Assembly: GCA_013398955.1 (NCBI GenBank)
Contig: VWPU01004214.1
Coordinates: 1-64,000 of the forward strand
Length of the DNA stretch: 64,000 nucleotides
DNA from: Callaeas wilsoni
Taxonomy: Eukaryota > Chordata > Aves > Passeriformes > Callaeidae
Direction of reading: 5' to 3'
Positions 22,801-35,690 of the stretch are shown here, in pieces; the first letter of the stretch is position 1, and each line of letters starts with the position of its first letter. The notes beneath the pieces were generated by a model that searched no databases, was not told the origin of the DNA, and saw only the letters and a program-made list of their open reading frames with translations. Position numbers and translations under genes: made by a program.

Positions 22801-24485
22801 GAAGGGAAAGCTCAGACCTGCTCCCCTCCCAGTGGCACCCACCCTGTCTCAGGTGGAGCAGGGAGACATGGGATAAGAGGAGGTGATGATCCTGTTTTTC
22901 CCGGTCCTGCCTGTATTCTCATGTTACTGCACTTCTGAGAGCCCCAGAAGCCTCCTATGGTCCATGTGAGGGTTAAGTCTATTAATCAGCCATTAAACTA
23001 AAGTTTTGAGTTAAAAGCTTCCCAGAAAGGTGCTGACTGCATGCAAAGCAGGAGTTACCCAGTTCACATTTGGCTGAGCAGGAGTACCTGTGGGCAAAAC
23101 ATACCCCTTGCAGTGAAACAAAAAGCCACGGGTTAACATACCCTGAGAGCAGAGCTTTGCCTCTTCCCAGGCATAAATCACCCATGAGTGGGCTGTGATG
23201 TTCTCTGCTGTGCTTGTTATCTGCTGTGTGAAGCTCCCTGCAAACACTCCCAGCTCTGCAGGCAGCTGGAGTGCTGCCTCTGGGATGAGCAGGCTGCACC
23301 CTGACTTGCTTATTTTACTGTCAACATCCCCAGGGTCCCTGGGCTACCACAGCCTCAAGGAGCAGGGCATCAGCTATCCACCAGGCTGCCTCCATGCTGA
23401 GCCAAGGACCATTTTGCTTGTTCTGCCTCAAAGCATGTCCCATGAACATGACAAACTCCTTATGCCTCCACAACAGCTACACCTCTTCCCCACAGACCCT
23501 CCACTGCTGCAATGCCCACAAAACCCCCAGCAGATTGCCCTCAGCTGCTTCCTGCCCCCCAAACCTGCTGGGTGGGGGGCTGCTGGTGTCCCGGGCAGTC
23601 TGTGCATGGTGGGTGAGCGCCAGGCACCTGCTGCAGCCCTGCCAGGGACAGAGACCCCCACAGTGCCTGCTCCTGCTGCTTCTGGGGCCCCAAAATAAGG
23701 CATGCCAGCAGCCATGCCTGGAAGGGGAGAAGATGACCAGGCAGGCACCCATGGTGCACAACCCCTAGTTTCCTTAGGAAACCAGCACAACAGCAGTCCT
23801 ATTTCTGCCCTAACAGATGAAAGCAGGGATGGGGCTTGCTGGAGGAGACAAAGAGCAGTGCCAGAGGCAGTCACTTGGTCCCACAAGGAGAGGACAGTCC
23901 TGCTGTGGCAGCAAAGCCATGCTCTGCAGGCTTGCAGTGGCCAGGCTTGGTCCCTCTGGATGCACATGGAGAATGGCTGTCCTGCACTGCGACTCCTGCC
24001 TGGAAGGAGGGGGCTGGCTGCTCTTCCCAAAAGCAGCCAGAGCCATAAATGTTGGATCGTGCCAACAGCTCTGCTGCTCATTTACCCATCCCTGGTGCTG
24101 CTGCTGGCTGCACTGGAAGCACTGAGCACAGCATGTGCTGTGCACCAGCCAGGTTCACACTTCTGATGAGCAAAGAGCAGGAAGGATGGCAGGTTTCTCC
24201 ATGCCACGTGTGCCTGGGCTGCTGGGAACCATCAGCCTGACTGGGAGACTGCAGCTGCGGCTGCAGGGTGGCGGGGAGAATTTGTTAATTGCTTGCCGTG
24301 AAATGCTGTAGTTTCTGTGAAACTTGAGACAGAGACCTGCTCGCTTTCAGGCACTCCTGCCTGGGCAATCGATGCACACCGACCTCGCTGCTGCTCGAGA
24401 GGCTGCTTGAGCAGTGAGCTCAGCCCTGGCTCTGCCCGTTTCCTGTTGCCTACTGAACTATTTCCCTGGCAGCAGGGATGCTGCA
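19885..24485. other. Intergenic DNA, no gene seen
   Basis: No gene is recognised. About 20980-21115 stands out as AT-richer with retained CpG (TTGCTCGATAACACCGGCAG near 21070-21090), like a conserved element. Long frames at 20100-20950 and 23195-24170 overlap on both strands without recognisable domains. Confidence 0.5.
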
Positions 24486-24499
24486 TGAGCAGGGGGCAC
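24486..24499 (+). promoter_or_regulatory. CTCF-core-like site
   Basis: TGAGCAGGGGGCAC matches 12 of 14 positions of the CTCF core CCASYAGRKGGCRS as I know it; the two mismatches are at the 5' edge. A single match by eye is weak evidence. Confidence 0.25.
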
Positions 24500-25989
24500 G
24501 GCCAGAGCTGTTGATAGCAGACAGAGTCAGGGATGCTGGGGGCTGTGTAGTCTCCAGGCTGGATCCCTGGATGTACCAGGCCAATGCAAACCTCCAGGAG
24601 CATCCTTAGCCCTTGCTCCTGGTGGTACCCCACTCTTCCTGAGGACCTTCATGTACCCCAAAGGCAGCTGACGGGCAGCACCATCCACCCCTGGCTCTCC
24701 AGCCATCGCAGGGTGTCTCTGGCTTGCTCCAGCCTCCCCACTCAGTCTGGCAGGGGGGCAGCAGTGCCACCGAGCACAAATCCCATTAAACGCTCCACAG
24801 CGCTGAGCTGCAGCTCCAAGCCCTGAGCCTCCCAAAGGACATAAGGCTGCTTAGGACACCCTAAGCTCTTCATGCAGATGAGTACTTGAGGCCATCAAAG
24901 AGGTCTTAAAAGCTTAAGGCAGGTAAATGTTTAAACTGCTCTAAGCCCTCGGTGTCACAGCCGAGCCAGAGGGAAGTCCTCAGCTGAAAGCCATCTCTGC
25001 ACTGTCACCCTCTGCCACAGCACAGCAGCACTCGAGGGCCACCAAGCCCTCGCTTCCTCAGCTGCATTGCTCCTCCAAGTCTGTCCTTCTGACCCTGCCA
25101 TCCTCCCCCAACCACATCCTGACAGCAAAGGCTCAGGCTGCCATCTCTCTCCCACCGTATTTTTTTCTGTCTAGACAGTGGTAGTGTTGATATGCAGCCC
25201 TCCAAATCCCAGCCATGCATTCTGCTCCCTCTCTTCAGGAAAATAATGAAATGAATGCTTTTTTGTGGGCAGTTACACACTTAATTCAAGCTCTATCCCT
25301 GAAAAGCCTGAATGAAATTGCACAGAGTGTAGCTGGTACCCCAGGAGTGTTTTCATAAATAAATCTGGAGGTTTCAGTGGGATCTTTAATACACACTAAA
25401 TAGGAGTCTGTCACAAACTTGTCCTCTTGCAAAGAGACAGCAGAATCTCTTTTATCCACAACAGCAGATCAATGCACACAGATTTTCCTCAAGTGGTTTC
25501 TTGGTATCACTGATGACTTGTTCCTTCTGGTTGCAAAGAAGTGTATTTGCAGTAATGGGATACCACAAATTACTTCACTTGCTTCCAAGTGCTTCCTTAA
25601 GCTCAATACTGCAAGTTATTGCAGGTATCTATGCCTCTTTCCTCCGAGGTACCACGAGAAAAGCCTTGCTGCTCGTCTCCCTCCCAGGTCTTGTGTTCCT
25701 ACACGTTTATTATCCGTGTGGGAACAAACTCAGCTTTTCAGTTTGAGCTGCACATTTGCCCTGGAGAGGACCCTGGATGTGGAATGCTCACCAGCTGAGC
25801 TTCCATCCTGCACCTGCAGCCATTTCCCTCCCCAGACTTTGTTAACTCAGGAAGTGCCACCAGTGTAGCATTTCCAAACATACTCCCACAGGGCAGGAAC
25901 ACCATGCCCCTTCTCAGAGCTGCCTGCCTTGGAGCAGGACTTACTTTCAAACTACCTCTTCATTTTTAGGAATATTTATTGTGCCTTGT
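24500..25989. other. Intergenic DNA, no gene seen
   Basis: Nothing coding is recognised. The composition shifts from GC-rich (24500-25150) to AT-rich (25230-25420) without an identifiable element. Confidence 0.5.
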
Positions 25990-26042
25990 TAATCACTTGA
26001 TGGTCCTAGACGTCTTTTCCAACCTAAATTATTTTATTCCTA
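25990..26042 (+). mobile_element. CR1 LINE 3'-end fragment
   Basis: CTTGATGGTCCTAGACGTC, then TTTTCCAACCTAAATTATTTTATTCC, resembles the terminal part of avian CR1 elements, which ends in a TTCCAACC...ATTCTATG-type sequence. The usual terminal octamer repeats have decayed to ATTTTATTCC. Only the 3' tip is recognisable and no reverse transcriptase coding is seen, consistent with the common 5' truncation of CR1. Confidence 0.65.
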
Positions 26043-29000
26043 CATCATCAACCTTCAGTTTGCTGTTTAACTGTGCTGGGATACACACCACCTGCAGCAC
26101 ACAGACATTGCAAAAATCAAAGCAAATTAATGTTTTATTTTAACACAAGAAACATCACATCCAGCCAAGAGGTTCAACACCTACACACATCCTTTTCAGC
26201 ATCCTCCCCAGCCAAAGTCACTTTCCACCTTGTCATCCCATCTAGTGCACAGCACTGCTGCTCCTCCATGGCCAGTCTGATCCCAGCCTAAAATGACCCC
26301 ATAAAGGCCATCTTGTTACCTTCCCAGCTTTTGCAAAGAGATGACACAAGGACCAGTTGTGACCAGTGCTACCAATAAGCACCATTCCCTCTGAAGTTCA
26401 GCCAGGAAAGCGCCCGGCAGCCGCGTCCCCAGCGCTGCGCCGTGCGAAGGAGGGAGGGATGGATGGCCAGCATGTGATGGATCACCACTTTTAGCCCTGT
26501 GACAAGCATGGGAATCTACTGTTGGGTCTTTCATAGGTTTTATCTCAATGCAGAGCCATAAAGAAAGTGGAAAATGCAGACAAGCACTTTGATGTGGATA
26601 AGCACAGAGAGTTCCCAGCATTCAGGCAGTCACCTCAGACTCCCCAGGTTACCAGAGGAGGTTTTCTTCTCCCAGCTAAGGGCAGAGACCTCTGAGAAAA
26701 CCCTGCTCCAGCCCCGAGAACCTGGCATGCATGAAAATATACTTGGAGGGAGGGGAGAATTTCCATATGAAAGAAGGAATTGACTTGAGAAGAAATAGGG
26801 AGACTGCAGCATGACACTAACATGAAAAGCACATTCATGAATATGGACTGGGTAGGAGAGCCTAGAAACACTCATTTCCACATTTGCAAATGCAGAATTA
26901 TTTTGCATGCAGGACAAATGCTAAAGGGGCTCCAGGTCCTTCCAGCAGAAACCTGCAGCAGCATGCTTGGGATGCTCCTGTGCTGCTGCACCAGGCTCAG
27001 ACTCTGTGCACAGGGTCACACCTGCAGGTCTCATCCTACAAAGCACTGCTCGTCACAAATCCCACTATTGGGATAGGAATGAGGGATCTTCAACACACTG
27101 CTTGCAACACCACCTATTACTCCTCTTCCTCTGTGTAAAACTGCTCCATAACTCACAGTCACAGTCCAGGAGACCCCAGGCCCCAGCACAGCAGATACTG
27201 GGATATATAGTTCTCTAAGGCTGAGGTTCCCTTTCTGTTGTAGGATTCTCAGATGTATTTCACTCTTTCTTTAAAAAAAATCCAAGCTCAGTCCAGCAAA
27301 TTGAATCTTTTACCATGGTGCTAATTTTCATACAATTTCTAAACCTAAAAAAGCAATTTATTAAGATGCTATAACCATGCAATTACATCATGAGACAAGA
27401 AAATAGTGAGAGAACTTACTAAAAAAAAAAAAAAGTCAGGCTTACTCAGCTCTTAATGTAGCCCAAGTGATCACTCAGGCATCCTTGGAATGAGAATTTT
27501 GAATTAAGGGTGATGATAGCCTTAAATAATAACCTCCATACTGTCTACAAGGCTTTTATTCTATTAACTCCAGCATCTCAAGCAGGATGATAAATTCACT
27601 CACTAATGGTCAAATAGCACTTTTTCTTATAGCTTGTATTTTATTTCTTTTTTGCAGATACCATCTCTGCAATCCAGCCTGTGCTGGTGCTGACAGCACT
27701 TGCAAGAAGCCTTTCTATTCAACTGACTTTTAATGACTGAGCAGCTTTGCTGCTGGGGAAGTTTTGGTCCCTGGGACGAAAATAAATGGGACATGCCTTT
27801 ATTTCTCAGTACTCTGTGCTTTGCCAGTTCTTTTTTTGCACAGAAATATCACCCAAGTCCCCAGGACATGAACGAGCACATTCACAACCCCAGCCCTCTG
27901 GTCTCTGCTGCCTGGTTCAGCTTCAATTCTCTTCTCTAGGTTCAGATACCCTCATATTTTTTAGAAATGTCATGATTCCCTAAACTATCATTTATATCCC
28001 ACACCTGGTCTGTCACTAAGTTTGTGTCAGGATCTCTTCAAGAGTGACAAGGACCCTGCCACTGCTGTGGGAATGCAATGATTCAAACAAAGCCTAGCCA
28101 AAATACCATGTCTTGTCTATGGACAAGGCAGGCAGCAGCAAATAACTTTTTTGATTTATACTTGGGAAACAGGTACAATAAGCAATTCAGTAAATAACAT
28201 AAAATGCCAGCTGGGAAGAGCTGAGGCTCTCAGGGAATTTTCCTCTTCAGAAAAGCTGATTATTCAACAATCTGACATTTAAAGTCTGCTAAAATTCTTA
28301 AACTGGACTCATAACTGGCAAATGCAATGGTGGTTATCACCTCTGTAGTGACAAAGGGGAAAATCCAAGTTCTGATTCCCCGGCCCCTTCCCCTGCCTGG
28401 TATTTTTCCATGGCCTGGTTACCCTTTGGACACATCCCAAGTTCCTTCCTGTGGTGGTCTCTGAAATTCATTTAAATCAGGAAATTACTCTGCCTGTTTT
28501 TCTCCACAGACTACATGTGTCCAGGCTGACAAATCACAGCAGGATGGATGTCAACCATGATTTAACCCTTCATATCCATGGCCAGCCTTCTGAAGGCTGC
28601 CTTCCCTCTCAGTTCAGTGTGCCAAGACCACAGCTTCTGGAAAGGCTCATTTTATTTACCCTTGACCAGATCCTGCCTGGCTTCAGTTCCTCATCCTCAG
28701 GACTGCTCCCAGCGCCTGGGATTCAGGTGGGTTTACGCAGGTGCCTGCTTGGCTGCACAGTGGTGCCACTTGGATGCCATCAGCACTCGGGGTGCTGCAG
28801 GCACTCCCAGGACCCACGGCAGCAAGACCAACACCACTGGTGCCACAGGGCTGTGCAGAGGCTGTTGCTCAAAGAGACCAGAGGTTTTGCAGGTGTTGCT
28901 ACAGGATGGGACATGGCAGGGGTTGTTCTGCAGCCCAGCAAGGGGCAGCCGAGCAGGTCCCATCTCCCCGAGAGAAAGCTGAGCCACAAGTGCCTTCAGT

Positions 29001-31229
29001 GATTAACATCAGCTCCTGACAGCTACATCAGCATTTCTGGGCATCAGCTCCATGAGGAGGACCAGTGACTTTTCCAAGTCTGGAGCACTCCTTGTACAAA
29101 TGCCTCTGCAGTGACCAAGCAGAGGTGCCACCTGAGCTCCTGCTGTGAGCACTGGCAGGTGTGGAGGCCAGGCCTGCTTAACAAGGTCACTTCTGCTTTT
29201 CTAAAGGACTTTCCCAATCTCCATGTAGGAACAGATCACACCCACAGTGGGGCATGGCAGCTGTGGCAGATAGCCAGGCATAGATTTGGGGTTGACTGTA
29301 GCCTTTAAATTCATATTGGGAATGATTTGGAGAGACCCCAGGTCCTCGTGCAATGATGATTCATTTGGCAAGGTCTTGTACGTGGGAACCCTCCTATCCT
29401 AGAAGCAGTATTCCAAGCAGGGCAAATAGATGGTGCCCATTCCTGCCACCAGGAAACTGCCCAGGCTGGTGCATCCTGCCTGGCACGGCTTTCTGCCGAG
29501 AACCAGGGTCAGAAGGAGGGAACTTAAACAGAACAGCTACACCAAGGATAAGCCAGCCAAGGTTCCCATATTCTGCAGCTCAAACAGCCAAGCAGAGCCT
29601 GCTGCTAGAAGACAAGAATTTGGAAAAGATGATTAATAGAGGCTTGGGAACAAAGTTGACTTGATTTCTTTTGAAATGGAGAGCAGTTCCTCAGACAGCA
29701 GCTGGCAGGAGCCTGCACAGCTTCCAGTGGGAAGGGAGATAAATGCCTGCCTGGACACAGTCCAACCCAGTGTGAAAGGAGACACATTAAGGAAGCAAAC
29801 AAACCCATTGCTCTCAGTCCCAAGGTGCTGAGATGGGCTTGTAAAACTTCAGCTTGGGCAGGGGCCACCCCAGAGCATGCTGCCCTCTGCCATTACACCT
29901 GGAGGCAGTGCCAGGCAGCATGGCAGGGTCACAGCCACCTATACACTCATCCCTGTGTGAGCAGAGGCCAGCAGGAGACAAACACTTCCATCAAAGGCAG
30001 CTGGTTTACAGCCCCTGGAAGAAGTTCCAGAAGTTGGCCAGAATGGAGATCAGAGCTGCAGGTTGTTTTAAAGTCTACATTGCACTCGCCCTATAAATCA
30101 GGCAGGAAGATGCAGCAAACTCATCACAGTGAGATTAAATGGATTTCTCACTGGTGTTATGCCAATGCCATGGAGCTTTGCTTCATCTCGCTCATTTCCA
30201 GGAGCTTTAACTAAAAGCTTTTTCCCTGCAGTTTGTGAAAAGCACCAACTCCTGGCCAGAGTGACAGAGAAAGCAACACTGAGCATCTGTGCTGCACAGC
30301 ACCTTCTGCTGACTGGGGAACAGATTGGGGTAAGAACTCCAAAGCCATGTGAGGGTGGGGCTCCAGTCCCCTCATCCAGCAGGGTTGCAAAAGACCTGCT
30401 GGTCTACACTGAACTGCTCCACCTTGCAGCTCTGGCTGGTAGTCCAGCCACAAACCACATAAGCAAAGGGAATTTTTCTTTTAATTAGAAACAAAACCCA
30501 TCTCTTGAGTAGCCTGCAACACCTAAGGGCTGTTTGTAAAGAAAATGTTTTATTTCCAGGGAGATGGCTCAGTTATGATGGCTGTAAAACCCATTAATGA
30601 GAGGATAAGAGTTCTAGAGCTGTTATAAAGTCCACTGGCTCATTTCTTGCTTTAGTGTTGCTTACAATTCAATTTTCACACAGGATCATTTGTTTAGCAG
30701 ATGTTAATGCAGCAAAGGTGAGTTAACTGTATCCAGCATTTGCTTACTCCCAAGACACAGTCACATGCTCCCCAAAACCTGTCTGCATGACTCCTCTGCC
30801 AGGATGGGGCCAGCACACAGCCTCTCCCCACCACAAGCACTGGTGCACATGGTCCCAGTGCTGCTTGCTGGTCCCTTAGCAGTTGCCCTGGGTCACACCA
30901 GGCAGCTGTCCCTCTGCAGCCCACCTCCACCCTGGGGTGCTCATAGGTGCCTGTCTGGGGCAGTTCTGCAGAGTCTCAGCATCATCTTTTGGGCTTTGCT
31001 CCTCATCTTCACAATGCTCAGAGTACCCTGCAAAACCCAGCCCATGAGGACAGGTCCCTTCTTTGCTGCTCCTTTCTTGTATGGGGCAGCCTGACTATGC
31101 TATGACAGCAAATGGGAAGAATGGGGAGCTACCCACCCTAATGCTAATCCCTCTTCCATAGAGACAATAAAAAAATACATAAATTCCCGCAGGATCACCA
31201 CTCAGTTTTGCACATTGAACAGAGAGTCT
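26043..31229. other. Intergenic DNA with AT-rich blocks
   Basis: No gene is recognised. A small isolated CpG cluster lies at about 26405-26448. From 27240 to 27660 the sequence is AT-rich and includes an A14 run (27421-27434). About 30535-30720 is an AT-rich block with ATTAATGAGAGGATAAGAG and GTTAATGCAGC, resembling a conserved non-coding element. Open frames at 28451-29002 overlap in several registers with no domain. Confidence 0.5.
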
Positions 31230-31295
31230 ATTAAACCAGACAGCTTCTCCTGAAGCTGGTTCTGTATAGTTTAATTAAACTCTACAGACAGCTTC
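31230..31295. repeat. Alternating inverted-repeat cluster (three related units)
   Basis: Three related ~20-nt units alternate in orientation. Unit A, ATTAAACCAGACAGCTTC, is at 31230-31247 (+). Unit B is at 31252-31274 and is A/C-like in reverse complement, with GT and TATA insertions. Unit C is at 31273-31295 (+) and ends ACAGACAGCTTC. B and C form an almost perfect palindrome centred on TTAATTAA (31261-31288, 13 of 14 pairs matched), lengthened by GAAGCTG/CAGCTTC across a 2-nt bulge. A and B form a second hairpin with a TCCT loop. Confidence 0.8.
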
Positions 31296-34200
31296 ACACA
31301 CCCAGCTTTAACAGGAAGGCAGAAAAATTCCACTGCAAAAGCTCCAGCAAAGTCACACCAGGACAGAGACATGGCCCCCAGTGGGTGGGAGACATGTGGG
31401 GCAGAGGGACTGCTGGCAGTGCCAGTCCTGGGCACCTCCTATCACCGATGCCCCCACGATGCTGAGCTGGGAGTGCAGCCCGTGCTGGCTGCTGCCTGCA
31501 CTGAATTGCAGTGCACTGTCTCCATTTATTTGATTTGTATTGCCTGAAGGAAAATGCTTTTGCTGTCTTCATGCACTCTAAGCATTTGGCTTCAAAATAA
31601 AAGCTCTGGGGACCTGTCATCACATGCTTTCCTTCCCATAAAGAAAACGCAAGATTCAGTCTTTTTGAGCTGAATTGCAGAAAAGTGCTCAAGCCCACCA
31701 CTGCTGCTCCGCCTTGCTCAGGGACGACCTTGCAAAGGTTATTTTTGAAAGCCACTGCCTCCTCCTGCTGCAGTCTGACATTGGAACTGTCACATCCTGC
31801 CTTCCTGCTTTACCTGGGGGACTTCAACAGCCTTTGGAGGAGTCGGAAAAGTAGCAGCATGGCTCAGGTTCTTCCCCCCTGAACAAATGCTCTCAGAACC
31901 TGATCTTACATACCCACATGCATGAGTGCCCCCCGCTCTTCCACCGGCATCACACGGATGCCCATGTGCATGGCACAGCCCCGGGCCTCTGGGAGATGGG
32001 AACAGGTCATGTCTGCTGGAGGCTGGGTCATTCTCCTCTGCATCCGGCAAGCTCTGGCAGGATTTCCTCCTCTCCAGACATGCAGAGGCCATGGGGGAGG
32101 CATGTGATGGTGCGTGTGCTTGTGTGCTGTGCTCAGTGCTGCTCCTCCTGCCCTGTACACATGCGTGACCCAGACCTCAGCTCCCAGGGACAGCGGCATG
32201 GATGTGAATGGCCTGAGTGAGTCCAAAATGAAAGCCCAGATCAGAGTTGCAGGGAAATAATTTCTCTGCTCTTGGGATTAAGGAGAGGAAATTCAGTTCC
32301 CTGATTTCCCCCAGTGCAGGCGCTGGTTTCTTTCTCACCTCAGACACTTTTATGCAGTGCACTTTCTGTGGTACACTACACAGACACACAGACCATGGCA
32401 GATGTCACTGCTGGCAGGGACACCGGGCAGCTGCAGTGTGCTCTGGGCTCCACTTTCTTCCAGACACCTTCACGCAGCTACCTGGCACCTCTACAGCTAC
32501 CCAGGCACCCCCCTACAGGAGCACAGCCTCCCTGCCAGCCCACCACCAGTCAGGGAGCTCATTCCTTACTCTAAGAGGAAGAAAAATAAATATTTTAATT
32601 ATTTAATTTGCAATTTACTCCAGTCCCTCAGATCAAGACATTGAGCACAGCACGCCCAAAAAATCCAAAGCACTGTTTTGCTCTAAAATATTTAGCTCGC
32701 TCCAACGACACTGTTACTGCAGTAGCAGATCTCACTCCTCCTGTCTCTCGCTTTATCTTTGCCTCTCCTCCCTCCCCCTCCTGTTTTTCCCATCTGTGTT
32801 TGGAGCAGAGGAAGCGGAGATGAAACACAGGCTGCTGACTCTTCCTGCAGGCTCTGGATCGCCCAAACCAATCGACTCCGTTCAGTCTCTGCCTTTCCCT
32901 GCCCACTTCTGACAAGCTCTGCAAAGATCACAATGTGTTTACTCTTCTCCCAGTGCAGTGAGGAAGATGAAGCATGAGTGCTCAGTGTATCAGTATAGAA
33001 ATTACAAAGAGAGGCTCTGCAAACGCAGTGGTCAGAGGATTCGGAAAGCTCTGACCTGACCCAGCACAGGGCTCTGGTTAAGCGATTTGCTGAGAGCTGC
33101 CAGGAGGCTGTGCAAGCATCAAGCAATGTGCTGCTGGCTGCACAAACTACCTGCTTATTCCCTTTGTTAGGGTTTACACACACACGATGCCTCTGAAGGA
33201 ATAAAAAATGGGTCTTGAAAGTTCCTACCAATTCTGCAGTGAGCTGTGGCATTAAGGATGTAGAGGGAGGTGGCCTCACCAGTTCACGGTTCATTCGGCA
33301 GCAGATTGTGGGTGTTGCTCACCAGAGAGCGCAGCCTTCTCTGGCAGCTCCCTGCCCTACTTCTCTTTCAGAAATACATAATTGTGACATTGTGTTACAT
33401 AATTTATCATGTTACATCGAGATTGGGGCCGTCCTTGTGCAGCTTATTCTTCTGGGTATTTGAGCTGCCAGGGAGGAAAGACAAGAAGTGCAACCCCACA
33501 AACAGCCACTACTTTAGAAAAAGCTTTTAGAGTTCGGAACAGTCTGAGACACCATATTCCTTGAGCACACAATCAAAAGGAGTTGCACAAGCAGAGCTTG
33601 GTCTGACCTGCGAGTACAGAGATGGCATCTGCCCGCACTATGTATGTGTACAGCTCCCTGGCACACTGCTCTAACTACAGGCTGCTGGAAAGGACTCCAC
33701 TACATCAGCAGAGCTCTCCCCAGATAGCCTGTTCCTTTTCCAGTGTTTCATTATGTGCCGACCAAAGGCACAAGAAAAGAGCAGCCATGAATGGGTGAAA
33801 TCCTCCCCACCACTGCCAGCACCTGCAAAGTGGGCACACACAAGCCAGTGTGTGCTGGACAAATCCCCCCAGAGGAGGGTTATGTGCTCACAGGCAGACT
33901 AAACGGGCCAGAAAACATCTGTGCAGAGCAGCAGGAACTGTGGTGCAAGGGCTCATTTCCCAGAAGGTGCTAATGCAAGCAGAGGCTCCAGGTGCCCACA
34001 CTCCCATGGCAGCTCCACACGTCCCACAGGACAAGCTTTTCATGCGCTGTTTTTCCTCCTCCTCCCCTCACCGGGAGGATGAGGTTCAGCCTGTCCTGGG
34101 ACAGGTGCTGCCTGGAGCCCTGTCTTTGCACTCCCAGTGCAGCCCGAGTTGTAGCTCCCTGTCTTTGGCATGTGGGATTTCACTGTTGTCCAATGCTCCA

Positions 34201-35534
34201 CCCTGGCAGCTGCCTCTCATCCCACCAGTGGCAGGATGGGCAGCTCCAGCCTTCATCCTCCCCCATGCCAGATGTGTTGACTGCTCGGGTGATGAGTTTT
34301 GCAGGCACAGCAGCAATTCCTGCACTAACTCACCCAGCTGTTTAACCTGGAAATGAGTCTATTAGCCTCAGGAATTATGACACTGCCCCATCCCTGGAGC
34401 CTCCAGCCTTCACCCAAGCAAAGCATGTCCAGCTACAGGACCATCAGGAAGGGGATACTGGCCATGCCTGGGCCAGAGCAGAGGTGCTGTGGACAGTCAC
34501 TGCTCTCGACATTTCTCCCAGTGCCACAGTGGTGACCCTGGGTATGCCCACCATTGGTGAGCCCCAGAACAGCCTTATAACCACTGTCTACCCCAAACCT
34601 TGTCACAAGACAGGGATGCTCAACAAGGCACCACCAGGAACTGATGGCAGACAGCAAACAGTCCTTGCTGTTCCCAGAGGGAACTTCCTTGCCCCATTAA
34701 TGTTTTTAGGTGATTGCCACTGGGTTTTGCAGAGTTGAAGCCTGTTCAGTGCAGGAGCTAATGCAGCACAGTACCCTGGAGCTGTGGGAAGGATGGTTGC
34801 AAACCCAGAAACAGGCAGAATATGGGGCCTCAGCTGGAAAAGTCACAGGGCAAGAAATATTCCAATACCAGCAATCCTCCCAACAGCCAAACAGCCAAGG
34901 CACTCAGGTACACAGTTCAGCACCTTATCATCGAGAGAGAGAGGTTTGGAAAACAAAGCTGTTGTTCTTCTTTTCTGGAGAAGGCTACGGCTTGTCCTGC
35001 CTGACAGGCTGGGTTGATGCCTTGCAGTCCAGTTTCCTCAAGGGTTTTTAATGCCACTTGACACGAGTTAAAAACACTGCATACTAACAGATGCTCTGAC
35101 CAAGTCTGAAGGGCAAGAGAGAATTAGAGATGCCGTTTGGCTATTACAAGCAGCTCCAAGGGGATCAGCTCTTGGTGTTGCATAATTTAATACTTTAACC
35201 AATTAACTAAATGACTAGAAAAGTCTTTCCTGGTAAGACAAGCAGATGACACAATCTGATGGTGCCATAAACAGCAAGGAGCACATGCTGCTAGTGCCAG
35301 TGATCTGAGTCACCCAGGGAACAGCCCCAAATACACCTTGAAACTGTGAGCACAAGGGCAGGCTGGGACCTGAGGGCACAAGTGTTGTGAAGGATGAGAG
35401 ACCCGGTAAGGGGAAGCAGTGGCTGAGGACGTGACCTAGGGACCACAGCTGATGGAAGCAATCAGGCTGCCCTGCAACAATGAGGCCACCGATGAATCAC
35501 AGTTCTATGCTAGACACAGCACCCAGATTAAAAT
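31296..35534. other. Intergenic DNA, no gene seen
   Basis: No recognised gene. About 32580-33200 has mixed AT-rich and CpG-retaining sequence, including a TCF/LEF-like CAAAGATC next to ACAATG near 32920-32935, as in some enhancers. A 200-codon - strand frame across it (32692-33294) has no identifiable domain. Another AT-rich patch lies at about 35170-35225. Confidence 0.45.
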
Positions 35535-35690
35535 AAAATAAAGGTTAGGAAAGGTCTCTGGTCCAACCTTCTGCCCATATTGAGACTATTGCAAATACTG
35601 GATAAAGACATTTGAGTTTTGGAGATCTCCAAGAGCAGAGACATCACCCAGCATCCCCTCCCCGAGCCCAAGCCAAGCTCCTGGCACCAA
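35535..35690 (-). mobile_element. Degraded CR1 LINE fragment, antisense
   Basis: GGTTAGGAAAGGTCTCTGGTCCAACC, followed by a spacer and TTTTGGAGATCTCCAAGAGCAGAGAC, follows the pattern of CR1 3' ends read on the opposite strand (GGTTGGAAGGGACCTCTGG...TCCAACC...CTCCAAGGATGGAGAC in consensus form). The A-rich AAAATAAAATAAA just before it may be the decayed terminal repeats. The boundaries are approximate and no coding remains. Confidence 0.5.

Noticed and set aside
32692..33294. A 200-codon - strand frame
   Set aside because: No recognisable domain or splice context; the region looks more like regulatory DNA.
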